Part shown: positions 16,981 through 26,890 of the stretch, piece by piece | How positions within the stretch are numbered: the first letter of the stretch is position 1 | Layout: every line of letters starts with the position of its first letter | Assembly (NCBI RefSeq): GCF_001306915.1 | Contig: NZ_LJTC01000001.1 | Location: 345,887 to 409,886, forward strand | Length of the DNA: 64,000 nt | Direction of reading: 5' to 3' | Source of the DNA: Pseudoalteromonas lipolytica | GTDB lineage: Bacteria; Pseudomonadota; Gammaproteobacteria; Enterobacterales; Alteromonadaceae | Program-made: the position numbers and the translations under genes | Notes under the pieces: model-generated | Databases searched by the model: none | What the model was told of the DNA's origin: nothing | What the model saw: the letters and a program-made list of their open reading frames with translations, nothing else

Positions 16981-18054
16981 TTAGTTGTTGATTTTAAAAT
17001 CTAATTGCACCCGAGAAGTCGCAGCAATAGCTTGACCATTTTCAAACTTAGGGGCATAACGCCACTGTTTTACTGCTTTAACAGCTTCTCTTTCAAATGC
17101 AGAGCCACCCTCAGAGCCAACCACAGTTATGTTGTCTACAAAGCCTGATGGGGTTACTTCAAACTCCATTACGACACTGCCATCTTCCATACGTTGAACT
17201 TTTGATTTTGGATATTTAGGGTGTACGCGGTATAACGGCTCTTGTTCTTGGCTTTCTTTCCACGGCACCATTTTCGCAATCGCTAAGCAATGTTTAGTTG
17301 CTTCGTCGCTTTTACCTGTTTTTTCGTATAGATGAACTAGCTTTGAATGGGCGTTTAATTCGGTTTGATGATCAAAGTCTAGCTCTTGATCAAATACGCT
17401 TACCACGTGATTTAAACGCTCAATGGCGGTGCTGTATTTACGTTGATTTTCTGCAAATGCGGCAACTAAAAAGTCAGCGCTAATACGATCGACAGCGTTA
17501 TTGGGTAAATTCTCTTGATAGTAATCATCGGCTTCTTCAAGATATTTCTTTGCTGTGTAATAGCGCTCACCAGTGCCTTTATATGCAAGGATACGAGCGG
17601 CGGTCATTTTTGCATCTGCAACAAGCTTGGCGGAGTTTTGTTTTTCAGCAATGGCAATGACATCATCTAAATACGTATCTGCACGCTTAGCTGAAGGTGT
17701 TGATTCTGCCATGCCGATTAATGAGTCATACACTTGTGCACTGAGTTTACCGTGATTTTGTTCTAGTATTTCGTAGGCTGTACGATATAACTCAAAGCGT
17801 TGCTCTTGCTCGCTTTTATCTAGGCTGTTTGCATAGTTAATAGCAAGGTTCGCAGTGTTGTCGGCGCTTTCGCCATAAACTTTTTTGCCTAGTTCAAACG
17901 CTTTTTTTGCAAGCTCACTACTGTCTTGCTGATTTTTTACAGCGGCGACATAAGCGCGGTAGGTGTCGTTAAACTCTTGTGTGGTCGTTTCATTAGCCAT
18001 GCTTTGCTGGCTAAATAAAAGTGCCATGCATAAGGCAAGCGAGCTCTTTTTCAT
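16981..18054 (-). CDS. Periplasmic TPR-containing protein with C-terminal TonB domain
   Basis: 357 residues. An N-terminal signal sequence (about 1-20, ending SMANE) replaces the usual TonB membrane anchor and proline-rich spacer. The middle (about 25-255) is helical, with TPR-like repeats. Residues of about 270-357 form a TonB C-terminal domain (YRVHPKYPKSKVQRMEDGSV, then AVKQWRYAPKFENG). It therefore has the receptor-contacting part of TonB without an obvious way to reach ExbBD, unless the signal sequence stays uncleaved. A strong Fur-box palindrome lies about 50 bp upstream of its start, so iron-repressed expression is likely. Similar TPR-TonB proteins occur in Alteromonadales; their mechanism is unclear. 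Confidence 0.85.
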   Translation of the reverse strand: MKKSSLALCMALLFSQQSMANETTTQEFNDTYRAYVAAVKNQQDSSELAKKAFELGKKVYGESADNTANLAINYANSLDKSEQEQRFELYRTAYEILEQNHGKLSAQVYDSLIGMAESTPSAKRADTYLDDVIAIAEKQNSAKLVADAKMTAARILAYKGTGERYYTAKKYLEEADDYYQENLPNNAVDRISADFLVAAFAENQRKYSTAIERLNHVVSVFDQELDFDHQTELNAHSKLVHLYEKTGKSDEATKHCLAIAKMVPWKESQEQEPLYRVHPKYPKSKVQRMEDGSVVMEFEVTPSGFVDNITVVGSEGGSAFEREAVKAVKQWRYAPKFENGQAIAATSRVQLDFKINN

Positions 18055-18105
18055 AATATTCCTTATTATTTTGCCCTGAGATAGAGAAGGGAATTAATAC
18101 TAGTT

Positions 18106-18124
18106 GATGATAATCATTATCATC
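18106..18124 (-). promoter_or_regulatory. Fur box upstream of the TPR-TonB gene
   Basis: GATGATAATCATTATCATC is a near-perfect 19-bp palindrome that closely matches the classic Fur consensus. It lies 52 bp upstream of the TPR-TonB start. The rest of 18125-18510 has no gene. An extended -10-like TGTATAAT at 18381-18388 could belong to a ribA promoter. Confidence 0.85.
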
Positions 18125-18510
18125 ATTAGGTGCAAGGTAGCAAGTTACACTCGTTGTGTCACTGTTGAATATTAAGATACATAGTATGTTTTTATTAACA
18201 ATTTGAACAAGGTCCGACTGTTTATCGAGATTAAACTAATCTATTTTTTCGAATATTTTGAATGTGATTTTTTAAAACGCATTACAATTCAATTAGGTAG
18301 CTGTATGACGGCGAGTTTTCAAGTGTTTGATGAGCGCCACTAAAGCGAGGCGCAAAGCTCGTATCTTGGGGTGGTTTGAGTGTATAATACTTGAATTGCT
18401 GGTAACTGCCTCAATATTAGTTATCACTCGTCGTATGTTGCATCCTTACAACCTCAAGCTGTTGTAATCACATTTGCAGTATCGCATTTATTTTTTAATT
18501 TGGATTTGTC

Positions 18511-19137
18511 GTGGCGCAAGTAAGAGCAAGAGTCCAGCTGAATGTTGGCAAAAACAGTGATATCCCTGCAGAAATCGTATCTTTTAGTGGCTTAAATGAT
18601 GGCCAAGAACATGTCGCTTTAGTGTTTAATCAAGCAGACACAGAGCAAGATGTTCCTTTAATTCGAATGCATTCAGAGTGTTTAACGGGCGATGTATTTC
18701 ACTCTTCACGTTGTGACTGTGGTGAGCAATTAAATGAGTGTATCGAGATGATGCACCAGCAGGGTGGTATTTTACTGTATTTACGCCAAGAAGGCCGTGG
18801 TATTGGCTTATACAATAAGATTGATGCTTACGTATTACAGTCGCAAGGTATGAATACGTACGAAGCAAATAACCATTTGGGTTTTGCTGATGATTTACGT
18901 GATTTTTCAGACGCGGTATTAATGCTCGAAGCACTCAATCAAAAGCATGTTAAGTTAATGACTAACAACCCAAATAAGCTCAAAGCACTGCGTGATGCGG
19001 GTATTGAAGTTGATTCAGTGGTTGGCACTCATGCGCACATTAAAGCGGGTGTGGTAGGTAACCGAGCTTACCTTGAAACGAAAATCAAACATGGCTCGCA
19101 CATGCTTGATATTAAAAAAATTAAAAAGCCTGAGTAA
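18511..19137 (+). CDS. ribA: GTP cyclohydrolase II
   Basis: It opens the imidazole ring of GTP to give 2,5-diamino-6-ribosylamino-4(3H)-pyrimidinone phosphate, the first step of riboflavin synthesis. It is a stand-alone RibA of 208 residues. The zinc ligands are Cys57, Cys68 and Cys70 in [17 protein letters not shown], and the catalytic region [16 protein letters not shown] is intact. The start is GTG at 18511 with a weak ribosome-binding site, but the product begins with the expected [12 protein letters not shown]. No FMN riboswitch is apparent upstream. Confidence 0.95.
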   Translation: MAQVRARVQLNVGKNSDIPAEIVSFSGLNDGQEHVALVFNQADTEQDVPLIRMHSECLTGDVFHSSRCDCGEQLNECIEMMHQQGGILLYLRQEGRGIGLYNKIDAYVLQSQGMNTYEANNHLGFADDLRDFSDAVLMLEALNQKHVKLMTNNPNKLKALRDAGIEVDSVVGTHAHIKAGVVGNRAYLETKIKHGSHMLDIKKIKKPE

Positions 19138-19167
19138 ATTTCACAACAGGTGACTATAAACAAGCGG

Positions 19168-19196
19168 CGCACCCAGTTATACTCGGTGCGTTTTGT
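19168..19196 (+). terminator. Probable terminator after ribA
   Basis: CGCACC (19168-19173) pairs with GGTGCG (19185-19190), followed by TTTT. The stem is short and the loop is 11 nt, so it may be weak. Confidence 0.5.
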
Positions 19197-19215
19197 CGTT
19201 ATTGAATGAGAAACT

Positions 19216-20010
19216 ATGTCGATCGAAGTACGTATTTTTAAAGCTGATGCGGGCGTTAAATGGTTTAAAGCTGGGTGGGAAATCTTTAAGCTGCAACCTT
19301 TGACTTTTATTTTAATGCATCTGCTAATCGTGATAATTAGCTTTATGGCATTGCTGCTACCTTTACTGCAAGTTGTTGGTGCATTTGTGACGCCATTTTT
19401 GATGGCAGGTTTTTATCAAGCAGTGCTAACAAAGCAGCAAGGCGGGACTATCAGCCAAGCAGATATTTTTAAGCCATTTAGTAATAAAGGAAACCGTATA
19501 GGTTTAGTGCGCGTTGCCGTGTATCAGATGGCGGCAGGTATTTTATTAGCCTTACTGTCTAATTTCATTTTTGCAGATGCCTACGCAGTTATTTCGAGTC
19601 AAACTTTCGACCCACAAAACCAAACACATATTGCCGATTTATTAGCAACCATTTCAATGGGGCAAGTTGCGGTATTTCTATTGGCGATCTGTGTGTATTT
19701 AACTGCTTTTGCCTATGCAGTGCCTTTGGTTTATTTTCAAAAGCAAAGCAATATGTTTCAGGTTTTAAAAACCTCATTCATGGTGTTTTACCATAATATG
19801 GCGCCACTTGGTGTTTATGGCCTAATTTGCGCTGTTTTAATGGTGATCTGTATTCCTTTATCGTTTATTCCACTATTGGTTTTAATGCCAATTTGTTACA
19901 TTAGCTTCTTCGTGTCTTTTCAGGCCATTTTTATGCCAGTTGTGCCAAAAGGTGATGACCAAACAAAAGCACCTGAAGCACAGTCACAATCAGGACGCTT
20001 TGACGCGTAA
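19216..20010 (+). CDS. BPSS1780 family inner-membrane protein
   Basis: A 264-residue polytopic protein with about five or six hydrophobic segments. The opening VRIFKADAGVKWFKAGWEIF and the stretch VTPFLMAGFYQAVLTKQQGG are characteristic of the BPSS1780/YciC-like membrane family. The function is unknown. Its stop overlaps the recX start by one base (TAATG), so it is co-transcribed with recX, alaS and lysC. Confidence 0.85.
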   Translation: MSIEVRIFKADAGVKWFKAGWEIFKLQPLTFILMHLLIVIISFMALLLPLLQVVGAFVTPFLMAGFYQAVLTKQQGGTISQADIFKPFSNKGNRIGLVRVAVYQMAAGILLALLSNFIFADAYAVISSQTFDPQNQTHIADLLATISMGQVAVFLLAICVYLTAFAYAVPLVYFQKQSNMFQVLKTSFMVFYHNMAPLGVYGLICAVLMVICIPLSFIPLLVLMPICYISFFVSFQAIFMPVVPKGDDQTKAPEAQSQSGRFDA

Positions 20011-20462
20011 TGGATGATAAAGAACAAAAGTTAAAGAATTACGTACTTTGGTTATTGTCCCGACAAGATTATTCGCGTCGGGATTTAACGCGAAAGTTAC
20101 AGCAAAAAGAGGCGACACCTGAGTTTACAGAGCGCTTGTTAGATTGGTGTGAATCACACAACTTTATTAACGAACAGCGCTATTGCGAAGGGTTTGTACG
20201 CCGCCATTTAGCTAAGTATCATGGTGTAAAACGCATTCAGAGCGAAGCAATGGCAAAAGGGATAGACCGAGCACTATTAGATAAGACGCTCGAGGAGTTC
20301 GAAGTCGATTGGTTCGAACTCGCAAAGGACGCATATTTAAAGAAGTTTTCAAATTCAGGTAAAGAACTCGACCAGAAAGAAAGAGCGAAACGTGTACGCT
20401 ACTTGATGTATCGAGGCTTTAATTACGAACAAATTGATTTTGCAATGCAAGCACAGCAATAA
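20010..20462 (+). CDS. recX: Recombination regulatory protein RecX
   Basis: A modulator that binds and inhibits RecA filaments. 150 residues of three-helix repeats: YVLWLLSRQDYSRRDLTRKL at the start, FINEQRYCEGFVRRHLAKYHGVKRI in the middle and RAKRVRYLMYRGFNYEQIDFA at the end, all typical of RecX. In many gammaproteobacteria recA lies directly upstream; here that position is taken by a BPSS1780-type gene and ribA, so recA must be elsewhere. It precedes alaS by 17 bp. Confidence 0.92.
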   Translation: MDDKEQKLKNYVLWLLSRQDYSRRDLTRKLQQKEATPEFTERLLDWCESHNFINEQRYCEGFVRRHLAKYHGVKRIQSEAMAKGIDRALLDKTLEEFEVDWFELAKDAYLKKFSNSGKELDQKERAKRVRYLMYRGFNYEQIDFAMQAQQ

Positions 20463-20479
20463 ACGGGTGAGATTTTCAC

Positions 20480-23080
20480 ATGCAGCATATGACTACCGCA
20501 CAGATCAGGCAACAGTTCTTAGACTTTTTTGCCTCTAAACAACACCAAATTGTTCCTTCAAGCTCGCTGATCCCGGGTAACGATGCCACGTTATTATTCA
20601 ATAACGCCGGTATGGTGCAATTTAAAGATGTATTTTTAGGTGCGGAAAGCCGCCCTTATTCACGTGCAACCAGCTCTCAACGTTGTGTACGCGCAGGTGG
20701 TAAACATAACGACCTTGAAAACGTAGGCTACACTGCACGCCACCATACATTCTTTGAAATGCTAGGTAACTTCAGCTTTGGCGATTACTTCAAGCAAGAC
20801 GCAATCAAGTTTGCGTGGGAGTTTTTAACTGATGTTGTAAAACTACCGCAAGAAAAGCTCCTTGTTACTATTTATCATGATGATGAAGAAGCCTTCAACA
20901 TTTGGCATAAAGAAGTGGGTCTAAGTGAAGATCGTATTATTCGCATTGCAACTAGCGATAACTTCTGGTCAATGGGTGATACAGGTCCTTGTGGTCCATG
21001 TTCTGAAATCTTTTACGATCACGGTGAAGAAATTTGGGGTGGTCCTCCAGGTTCACCTGAAGAAGACGGTGACCGTTTCATCGAGATCTGGAACCTAGTA
21101 TTTATGCAGTATAACCGCCATGCCGACGGTACAATGGAGCCGCTTCCTAAGCAGTCTGTTGATACAGGTATGGGTCTTGAGCGTATCTCTGCAATTTTAC
21201 AAGGTGTGCACTCAAACTACGAAATCGATTTATTCCAAGCGCTTATTGCAGCTGCGGCTAAAGTAACAAACGCGCAAGATTTAGATGATAAATCGTTACG
21301 CGTTGTGGCTGACCACATTCGTTCGTGTGCGTTTTTAGTGTCTGACGGCGTTATGCCATCAAACGAAGGCCGTGGTTATGTATTACGTCGTATCATTCGT
21401 CGTGCTGTTCGTCACGGTAACAAGCTAGGTGCGAAAGGTGCATTCTTCTACAAGCTAGTTGCTGCGCTAATTGAGCAAATGGGTCAAGCGTACCCAGAGC
21501 TTGCAAAGCAACAAGAAATTATTGAAAAAGTACTGCGTATTGAAGAAGAGCAGTTTGGTAAAACACTTGAGCGTGGTCTGGCTATTTTAGAAGAAAGCCT
21601 AACTGATATCGAAGGCGATGTGATCCCAGGTGACTTAGTATTCAAACTTTACGATACTTACGGTTTCCCAGCTGACTTAACGGCAGACGTGGCGCGTGAG
21701 CGTTTCATGACGATTGATGAGCACGGCTTCCAAGAGTGTATGGCTGTTCAGCGTAAGCAAGCACAGCAAGCGGGTAAGTTTGGTGCTGATTACAACCAAC
21801 AACTTAAGTCTGAAAAACACACAGACTTTAAAGGTTACGATGCAGAACATTACACAGGTACTGTGGTTGAACTTTTCTCTGAAGGTCAATCGGTTTCTGT
21901 ACTTGAAGATGGTCAAGAAGGTATCGCAATCTTAGACCGTACACCGTTCTACGCTGAATCAGGTGGTCAGGTTGGTGACACAGGTGTGTTAAAAGTAGCT
22001 GGTGGTGAGTTTGTAGTGACTAACACCACGAAACTTGGTAATGCATTTGCACACCATGGTCGTGTACAAGGTCGTATTGGTACAAACGATAAAGCAGAGG
22101 CAACAATTGATGCGGCACGTCGCGATAGCATCAAGAAAAACCACACTGCAACGCATATTTTGCATGAAACATTACGCCAAATTTTAGGTGAGCACGTAAG
22201 TCAAAAAGGCTCACTAGTTGACCCTGAACGTTTACGTTTTGACTTCTCTCACTTTGAAGCGGTAACAAAAGACGAATTACGTCAAATCGAGCGCGCAGTA
22301 AACGATGAAATCCGTCGTAACTTTGCGCTTGAAACTGAGCTAATGGCTATCGAAGATGCAAAAGCAAAAGGTGCGATGGCATTATTCGGTGAAAAATACG
22401 ATGACGAAGTGCGCGTAGTTACCATTGGTGATTACTCAATCGAGCTATGTGGTGGTACTCACGTTAAGCGTGCAGGTGATATCGGTTTATTTAAAATCGT
22501 ATCAGAAAGCGGTATCGCTGCCGGTATCCGCCGTATTGAAGCGGTAACGGGTGCTGAAGCGGTTGCTTATGTAAGTGAGCAAGAACAACAGTTAAACGAT
22601 GTTGCAGCACTAGTAAAAGGTGATAGCAGCACAGTACTTGAAAAAGTAACTGCGTTACTAGAGAAATCAAAAGGCCTTGAGAAGCAAATTGCACAGCTTA
22701 ACGACAAGCTAGCAAGTGCGGCAGGTGCATCGTTACTTGACTCTGTTGTTGAAGTGAACGGTATTAAACTGCTGGTTGCTGATGTTGCAGGTACTGAGTC
22801 TAAAGCACTACGTGGCATGGTTGATGACCTGAAAACGAAGATTGGCTCAGGTGTTATTGCCCTTGGTGTTGCTAATGGCGACAAAGTAAGCCTAATTGCC
22901 GGTGTAACTAAAGACTTAACAGGTAAAGTGAAAGCTGGTGAACTTGTAAATCACATGGCTGCACAAGTAGGCGGTAAGGGCGGTGGTCGTCCTGATATGG
23001 CGCAAGCAGGTGGTACTCAGCCAGAGAACCTAGCTGCAGCCTTAGAAAGTGTAACGGCATGGTTAACTGAGCGTTCTTAA
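20480..23080 (+). CDS. alaS: Alanine--tRNA ligase
   Basis: It charges tRNA-Ala in the cytoplasm. 866 residues, the usual bacterial length. The aminoacylation domain starts [20 protein letters not shown] and includes the [16 protein letters not shown] stretch. The editing domain has the zinc motif His555-x-x-x-His559 (HTATH) and Cys657-Gly-Gly-Thr-His661. The C-Ala domain ends with [18 protein letters not shown] 20480 follows GGTGAG with an 8-nt gap; ATG 20489 is an alternative. The order recX-alaS-lysC-csrA is conserved among gammaproteobacteria. Confidence 0.97.
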   Translation: MQHMTTAQIRQQFLDFFASKQHQIVPSSSLIPGNDATLLFNNAGMVQFKDVFLGAESRPYSRATSSQRCVRAGGKHNDLENVGYTARHHTFFEMLGNFSFGDYFKQDAIKFAWEFLTDVVKLPQEKLLVTIYHDDEEAFNIWHKEVGLSEDRIIRIATSDNFWSMGDTGPCGPCSEIFYDHGEEIWGGPPGSPEEDGDRFIEIWNLVFMQYNRHADGTMEPLPKQSVDTGMGLERISAILQGVHSNYEIDLFQALIAAAAKVTNAQDLDDKSLRVVADHIRSCAFLVSDGVMPSNEGRGYVLRRIIRRAVRHGNKLGAKGAFFYKLVAALIEQMGQAYPELAKQQEIIEKVLRIEEEQFGKTLERGLAILEESLTDIEGDVIPGDLVFKLYDTYGFPADLTADVARERFMTIDEHGFQECMAVQRKQAQQAGKFGADYNQQLKSEKHTDFKGYDAEHYTGTVVELFSEGQSVSVLEDGQEGIAILDRTPFYAESGGQVGDTGVLKVAGGEFVVTNTTKLGNAFAHHGRVQGRIGTNDKAEATIDAARRDSIKKNHTATHILHETLRQILGEHVSQKGSLVDPERLRFDFSHFEAVTKDELRQIERAVNDEIRRNFALETELMAIEDAKAKGAMALFGEKYDDEVRVVTIGDYSIELCGGTHVKRAGDIGLFKIVSESGIAAGIRRIEAVTGAEAVAYVSEQEQQLNDVAALVKGDSSTVLEKVTALLEKSKGLEKQIAQLNDKLASAAGASLLDSVVEVNGIKLLVADVAGTESKALRGMVDDLKTKIGSGVIALGVANGDKVSLIAGVTKDLTGKVKAGELVNHMAAQVGGKGGGRPDMAQAGGTQPENLAAALESVTAWLTERS

Positions 23081-23086
23081 TCAGTA

Positions 23087-24304
23087 GTGGCACTTATCGT
23101 CCAAAAATTCGGTGGCACCTCAGTTGGCTCAATAGAGCGAATTGAGGCCGTCGCCGACCTTGTTGTAAAAACCAAACAACAAGGCCATCAAGTTGTGGTG
23201 GTGCTCTCGGCGATGTCGGGAGAAACTAACCGTCTAATTGAACTCGCTAAACAAATCGATTCTAGACCCAGTGCTCGTGAGCTTGATGTATTGCTAACCA
23301 CCGGTGAGCAAGTGTCGGTCTCTTTACTCGCTATGGCTATTATTAAACGTGGTCACTCAGCGGTAAGCTTACTTGCTGATCAGGTCAACATTCGCACCGA
23401 TAACATGTTTGGTAAAGCGCGGATTGAAGAGATTGCGGCGACTCGTCTAAAGCATGAACTTGAACATAACCGTATTGCTATAATAGCTGGCTTTCAGGGC
23501 CGCGATATTGAAGGCAATATCACCACGCTTGGTCGCGGTGGTACTGATACCTCTGCGGTTGAGATTGCAGGTGCTATCAATGCCGATGAATGTCAAATTT
23601 ACACCGATGTTGATGGGGTATACACCACCGACCCACGTATTGAGCCTAATGCGCGACGTATGAGCCATGTCACCTTCGAAGAAATGCTCGAAATGGCTAG
23701 TCTTGGGGCTAAGGTACTGCATATTCGTAGTGTCGAAGCGGCAGGAAAATACAATATACCGCTCAGAGTGTTATCGAGTTTTAACCCGGATCAAGGGACC
23801 TTGATCAGTTTTGAGGAGCCGGATGTGCAAGCAAACATTGTGTCGGGTATCGCCTTTAATCGTGACGAAAGCTTGATTTACGTCAATGGCGTACACCAAG
23901 GAACGGAAAACCTTGCAAAAATTTTGAAACTTTTTGCAGAATTTGGCATCGAAATAGATATGATTAATCAAGTTAATCATAACTTTGAAAAAATAGACTA
24001 TGCTTTTACTGTGCACACGAATGATTTTGAGCAAGCCCTTGAAATTTTGACCAGTAACCAAGATGGTATCAGCGCAGAATCTATTAAAGGGATCAGCAAT
24101 GTTGCCAAGGTGTCTGCAGTAGGTGTAGGGATGAAATCTCACTCTGGTGTGGCAAGTTTATTTTTTAATGCCCTTGCCGATGAAAACATCAAAGTGATGC
24201 TTGTATCGACATCAGAAATAAAGATATCAGTTTTAATTGACGAAAAGTATTTAGAACTGGCTGTACGTGCGCTACACAAAGTTTTTTTAACCGAAAATGA
24301 ATAA
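23087..24304 (+). CDS. lysC: Aspartate kinase
   Basis: It phosphorylates aspartate, the first step toward lysine, threonine and methionine. 405 residues with GTG start at 23087, six bases after alaS. The kinase domain opens with VQKFGGTSVGSIERI and includes GRGGTDTSAVEIAGAI and EMASLGAKVLHIRSVEAA. Two C-terminal ACT domains (about 265-405) provide feedback control. It is the monofunctional type without homoserine dehydrogenase. Confidence 0.95.
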   Translation: MALIVQKFGGTSVGSIERIEAVADLVVKTKQQGHQVVVVLSAMSGETNRLIELAKQIDSRPSARELDVLLTTGEQVSVSLLAMAIIKRGHSAVSLLADQVNIRTDNMFGKARIEEIAATRLKHELEHNRIAIIAGFQGRDIEGNITTLGRGGTDTSAVEIAGAINADECQIYTDVDGVYTTDPRIEPNARRMSHVTFEEMLEMASLGAKVLHIRSVEAAGKYNIPLRVLSSFNPDQGTLISFEEPDVQANIVSGIAFNRDESLIYVNGVHQGTENLAKILKLFAEFGIEIDMINQVNHNFEKIDYAFTVHTNDFEQALEILTSNQDGISAESIKGISNVAKVSAVGVGMKSHSGVASLFFNALADENIKVMLVSTSEIKISVLIDEKYLELAVRALHKVFLTENE

Positions 24305-24397
24305 GATCTAGAGTTTTTACTTACTTTTAAGTCTAGATTTCATTAGAATGTTTTTGACGCGGAATCTTTTAATTTTTTGGAACATGGGAGCAAGAGA

Positions 24398-24589
24398 ATG
24401 CTAATACTAACTCGTAGAGTAGGTGAAACCCTAATGATCGGTGACGAAGTAACAGTTACTGTTCTTGGTGTTAAAGGAAATCAAGTTCGTATTGGTGTAA
24501 ACGCACCGAAAGATGTATCAGTACATCGTGAAGAAATCTACATGCGAATTCAAGCAGAGAAATCTAACCCAAATCCGGGCAACGTTTAA
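24398..24589 (+). CDS. csrA: Carbon storage regulator CsrA
   Basis: A 63-residue RNA-binding dimer that represses or activates translation at GGA motifs. The start is ATG 24398 with GGGAGCAAGAG before it; the in-frame TTG at 24377 would add seven unconserved residues. The sequence [20 protein letters not shown] and VSVHREEIY contains Leu4 and Arg44-equivalent RNA-binding positions. The GGGAG overlapping its own ribosome-binding site could allow autoregulation, as known in E. coli. Confidence 0.97.
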   Translation: MLILTRRVGETLMIGDEVTVTVLGVKGNQVRIGVNAPKDVSVHREEIYMRIQAEKSNPNPGNV

Positions 24590-24607
24590 TCAGCGACAGA
24601 TATTTTA

Positions 24608-24634
24608 AGAGCCACTCACTGAGTGGCTCTTTTA
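24608..24634 (+). terminator. Rho-independent terminator of csrA
   Basis: AGAGCCACTC (24608-24617) and GAGTGGCTCT (24621-24630) form a perfect 10-bp stem with a 3-nt loop, followed by TTTATTT. It overlaps the 3' end of the convergent gene. Confidence 0.93.
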
Positions 24635-25083
24635 TTTAGTTCGGCTGTCATTTCATCATTTAGCGCTTGTTTAGAAATATATTGCATACCGCGCTGTGCC
24701 TTTAAAATATAACCTCGCTCAGTTTCAATAATCTCACTAATCTGTTGCCAGCTTAATTGGTAGCTTTTATGCGGGTTTTCGGCTTTCACCCCATCATCAT
24801 CAAATACGATAGTCACTTCGCTGCCTGATGCACGGCTCATCATTTGTCTTGCGACCCACCATGGGCGCTTGTAATAAAACGATAAGCACTCAACGACGGC
24901 AAGCATAATCATAAAGCTACCAAGGTAATGGTTCTCTAATTGATAAAACGCCAATAAGCCTAAGGTTATTAACAATATCAACAGCGGGTATTTAGGCTTG
25001 GCTTGAGATGAATAAGGCAAAGACTCATCAAAGCATTCGTAATAATACGGTTTATCTAATGTGTAAGTTGTACTTAATGTCAT
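24616..25083 (-). CDS. YcxB-like membrane protein
   Basis: About 155 residues with two transmembrane helices (about 31-47 and 53-70). A C-terminal YcxB/bPH-like soluble domain follows (VTIVFDDDGVKAENPHKSYQ, then LSWQQISEIIETERGYILKA). I chose ATG 25083; a GTG at 25095 is an alternative. Function unknown; such proteins are thought to be cytosol-facing membrane proteins. The final codons lie within the csrA terminator hairpin. Confidence 0.75.
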   Translation of the reverse strand: MTLSTTYTLDKPYYYECFDESLPYSSQAKPKYPLLILLITLGLLAFYQLENHYLGSFMIMLAVVECLSFYYKRPWWVARQMMSRASGSEVTIVFDDDGVKAENPHKSYQLSWQQISEIIETERGYILKAQRGMQYISKQALNDEMTAELNKRATQ

Positions 25084-25207
25084 TCGTGGGCTCACTTAAT
25101 TTGCTGACAGCAGTTTAACATTGATAGAAAAAATCTGCCGTAGTTGGTTTTCATTTAGTTGTCATTGTGAGAGCTTAAGGTATGTGTATTTTAAAGGCGT
25201 AAGTTGT

Positions 25208-26131
25208 ATGTTTGTTAGTTCAATGTCATTAGCACTTGCAATGACCACAAATACTTTTTTAGTTATGGGCGATATGCCATACACCCCGATTGATGAAATT
25301 AATCTCGCCAAAGACGGAAAAATTACCAAGGCAATCGCAGCAACACCTCATGGCTTTTTAATACATCTTGGTGATATGAAATCCGGGGCGCTTGCTTGCA
25401 CGAACAAGCTTTTGCAAACAAATAAAGCGTTATTGACGTCGTTGACCAAACAGCCTTTTATTTATACCCCCGGTGATAATGAATGGACCGATTGCGACCG
25501 AGAAAAGCTATCGGTGCGTTTTGATGAACTTGAGCGGCTAAGCTTTGTTAAAGGCCTAATGTTCGACGAGGCTTATACACAAAAAGCGAAGCAATTACAG
25601 GGTTATGCCACACAAGCTGAAATGCTAGAGAATGCCCGTTGGCAGTTTGATGGTATTGAGTTTCGTACTTTGCATATACCGGGCACTTTTAATGGTCGCT
25701 CACAAATTTTAAAAAGTGACAAAAACGCAGCACTTGATGCCGCTGACAAACGTGATAAGTACAACTTAATTTGGTTAAAACAAGCACTTGTTCAACAAGA
25801 TGCTAAGGCCTATGTGTTTGGCTTTCAGGCTGATATTTACCACCCAAGCAGTAAACCCGCCTGTAGTGAATCGCAGCGCTCTAAATGTGATGCATTTAAA
25901 CTATACCGAGATGCCATCAGCGACTTTGCAAAGCACACTAAGAAGCCTGTGCTTGTAATGCATGGTGATACCGGCCCATATTGTCAGCAGCCGTTAGCGA
26001 GTAACTTAACGCGTTTAAATGTCCCCGGAGATTTTGCTGTAAGCGATGTCGCAAAAGTAAGTTTTATCGACGGCCAATGGCATATAGCAAGTATAACGAC
26101 AAACGAGCCCCTCACTAAGGTTTGTAAATGA
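25208..26131 (+). CDS. Secreted metallophosphoesterase-like protein
   Basis: About 307 residues. The metal-binding signatures of calcineurin-like phosphoesterases are recognisable: VMGDMPYTP near the start, IHLGDMKSG, PGDNEWTDC (the GDNE block) and VMHGDTGPY near the C-terminus. A short hydrophobic start (MFVSSMSLALAM) may be a signal peptide. The open frame extends upstream to a TTG at 25121, but that portion looks like promoter sequence, so I begin at ATG 25208. Six cysteines suggest an exported, disulfide-containing protein. The substrate is unknown. Confidence 0.75.
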   Translation: MFVSSMSLALAMTTNTFLVMGDMPYTPIDEINLAKDGKITKAIAATPHGFLIHLGDMKSGALACTNKLLQTNKALLTSLTKQPFIYTPGDNEWTDCDREKLSVRFDELERLSFVKGLMFDEAYTQKAKQLQGYATQAEMLENARWQFDGIEFRTLHIPGTFNGRSQILKSDKNAALDAADKRDKYNLIWLKQALVQQDAKAYVFGFQADIYHPSSKPACSESQRSKCDAFKLYRDAISDFAKHTKKPVLVMHGDTGPYCQQPLASNLTRLNVPGDFAVSDVAKVSFIDGQWHIASITTNEPLTKVCK

Positions 26132-26410
26132 AAGCTGAAAGTTAGCGAGTTTTTAGAGAAAGGAGCTATCAGCTTTCAGCCGTCAGCTATCAGATTAAAA
26201 CCCAACAAGTTAGCGAATTTCTAGAGGAAAGAGTAAAGTTAGCGAGTTTGAGGCTCACGTAGGCGTGAAATTTATTTCGCGCGGTGGTTTATAAAGTCAT
26301 CAGACTTTAAACCCAAGTTAAGACTTGTAGGAGGCGTTTTAACGCCGAAAAAACTCACGCTATAGCCAAAAGTTCACGGTTAAAACCATTCCTACGATTA
26401 TCTCAGATCT
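26132..26410. repeat. Mosaic intergenic repeat cluster R4
   Basis: This cluster is inverted relative to R1-R3: GTTAGCGAG blocks, heptads (CAGCTTTCAGCCGTCAGC), GAGGAAAGAGTAAAG and CGTAGGCGTGAAATTTATTT. It adds a new block, TGTAGGAGGCGTTTTAACGC, that ends with CCTACGA near 26398. It fills the space between the phosphoesterase and the next terminator. Confidence 0.8.
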
Positions 26411-26431
26411 CATGCATCATTTAAAAAACAA

Positions 26432-26456
26432 AAAAGCGGCACTTGGCCGCTTTTCT
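26432..26456 (-). terminator. Terminator of the small lipoprotein gene
   Basis: AAAAGCGGC (26432-26440) pairs with GCCGCTTTT (26446-26454) around a 5-nt loop. The A run preceding it gives a T tract on the minus strand. Confidence 0.85.
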
Positions 26457-26472
26457 TAAGTAAGGTGTGCTA

Positions 26473-26664
26473 TTAGCAGTTAGTTTCTTCTGCGTTAACA
26501 CCTTCTTTTACTTCTTCACATGCATCTTCAACTGCATTTTGTGTATCAGTAATTGCTTCGTCAATACGCTCACCTGCGTCTTCAGCAGAGTTGTCTTCAC
26601 AACCCATGATGAAAAGACCTGAAAATAGGGCGATAGTTGCGGCTTTTAAAGTTGAATTTTTCAT
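26473..26664 (-). CDS. Small acidic lipoprotein of unknown function
   Basis: 63 residues with a lipoprotein signal peptide ending FIMGC (lipidated Cys22). An acidic amphipathic segment follows (DAGERIDEAITDTQNAVEDA), with cysteines at CEEV and at the very C-terminus. An AAGGAA ribosome-binding site lies 8 bases upstream of the ATG. It follows the DUF1328 gene by 52 bp on the same strand, so the two may form a small envelope-stress-type operon. No function is assigned. Confidence 0.8.
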   Translation of the reverse strand: MKNSTLKAATIALFSGLFIMGCEDNSAEDAGERIDEAITDTQNAVEDACEEVKEGVNAEETNC

Positions 26665-26716
26665 AATGAAATTCCTTGTAAATTTAAAAATAAAGTAAGT
26701 GGTTATCTGCTTTTAA

Positions 26717-26890
26717 CTACTTAGGGACGTTGCCTCTAAGTGCTCCTGATACCAGCGAAATAACAAGTAATACTAAAAATATAAAAAAGATAATCTTAGC
26801 GATGCCTGCAGCGGCTCCTGCGATACCGCCAAAACCTAACACTGCTGCGATTAACGCGATAACTAGAAAAGTAATTGTCCAGCGTAACAT
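26717..26890 (-). CDS. DUF1328 (YtjA) family small membrane protein
   Basis: 57 residues with two hydrophobic stretches: [19 protein letters not shown], then [20 protein letters not shown], ending with a RGNVPK tail. This matches the DUF1328/YtjA family. The ATG at 26890 is preceded by AAGGAG with a 7-nt spacer, an excellent ribosome-binding site. The protein is probably embedded in the inner membrane. Its role is not known; relatives are often induced by stress. It is followed by the small lipoprotein gene. Confidence 0.9.
   Translation of the reverse strand: MLRWTITFLVIALIAAVLGFGGIAGAAAGIAKIIFFIFLVLLVISLVSGALRGNVPK

Noticed and set aside
22567..22884. 105-residue minus-strand open frame inside alaS
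   Set aside because: A shadow of the well-conserved alaS coding frame with no independent support.
25121..25207. Longer N-terminus of the metallophosphoesterase-like protein
   Set aside because: It begins with TTG, contains no conserved residues and would place the hydrophobic signal-like segment inside the protein.
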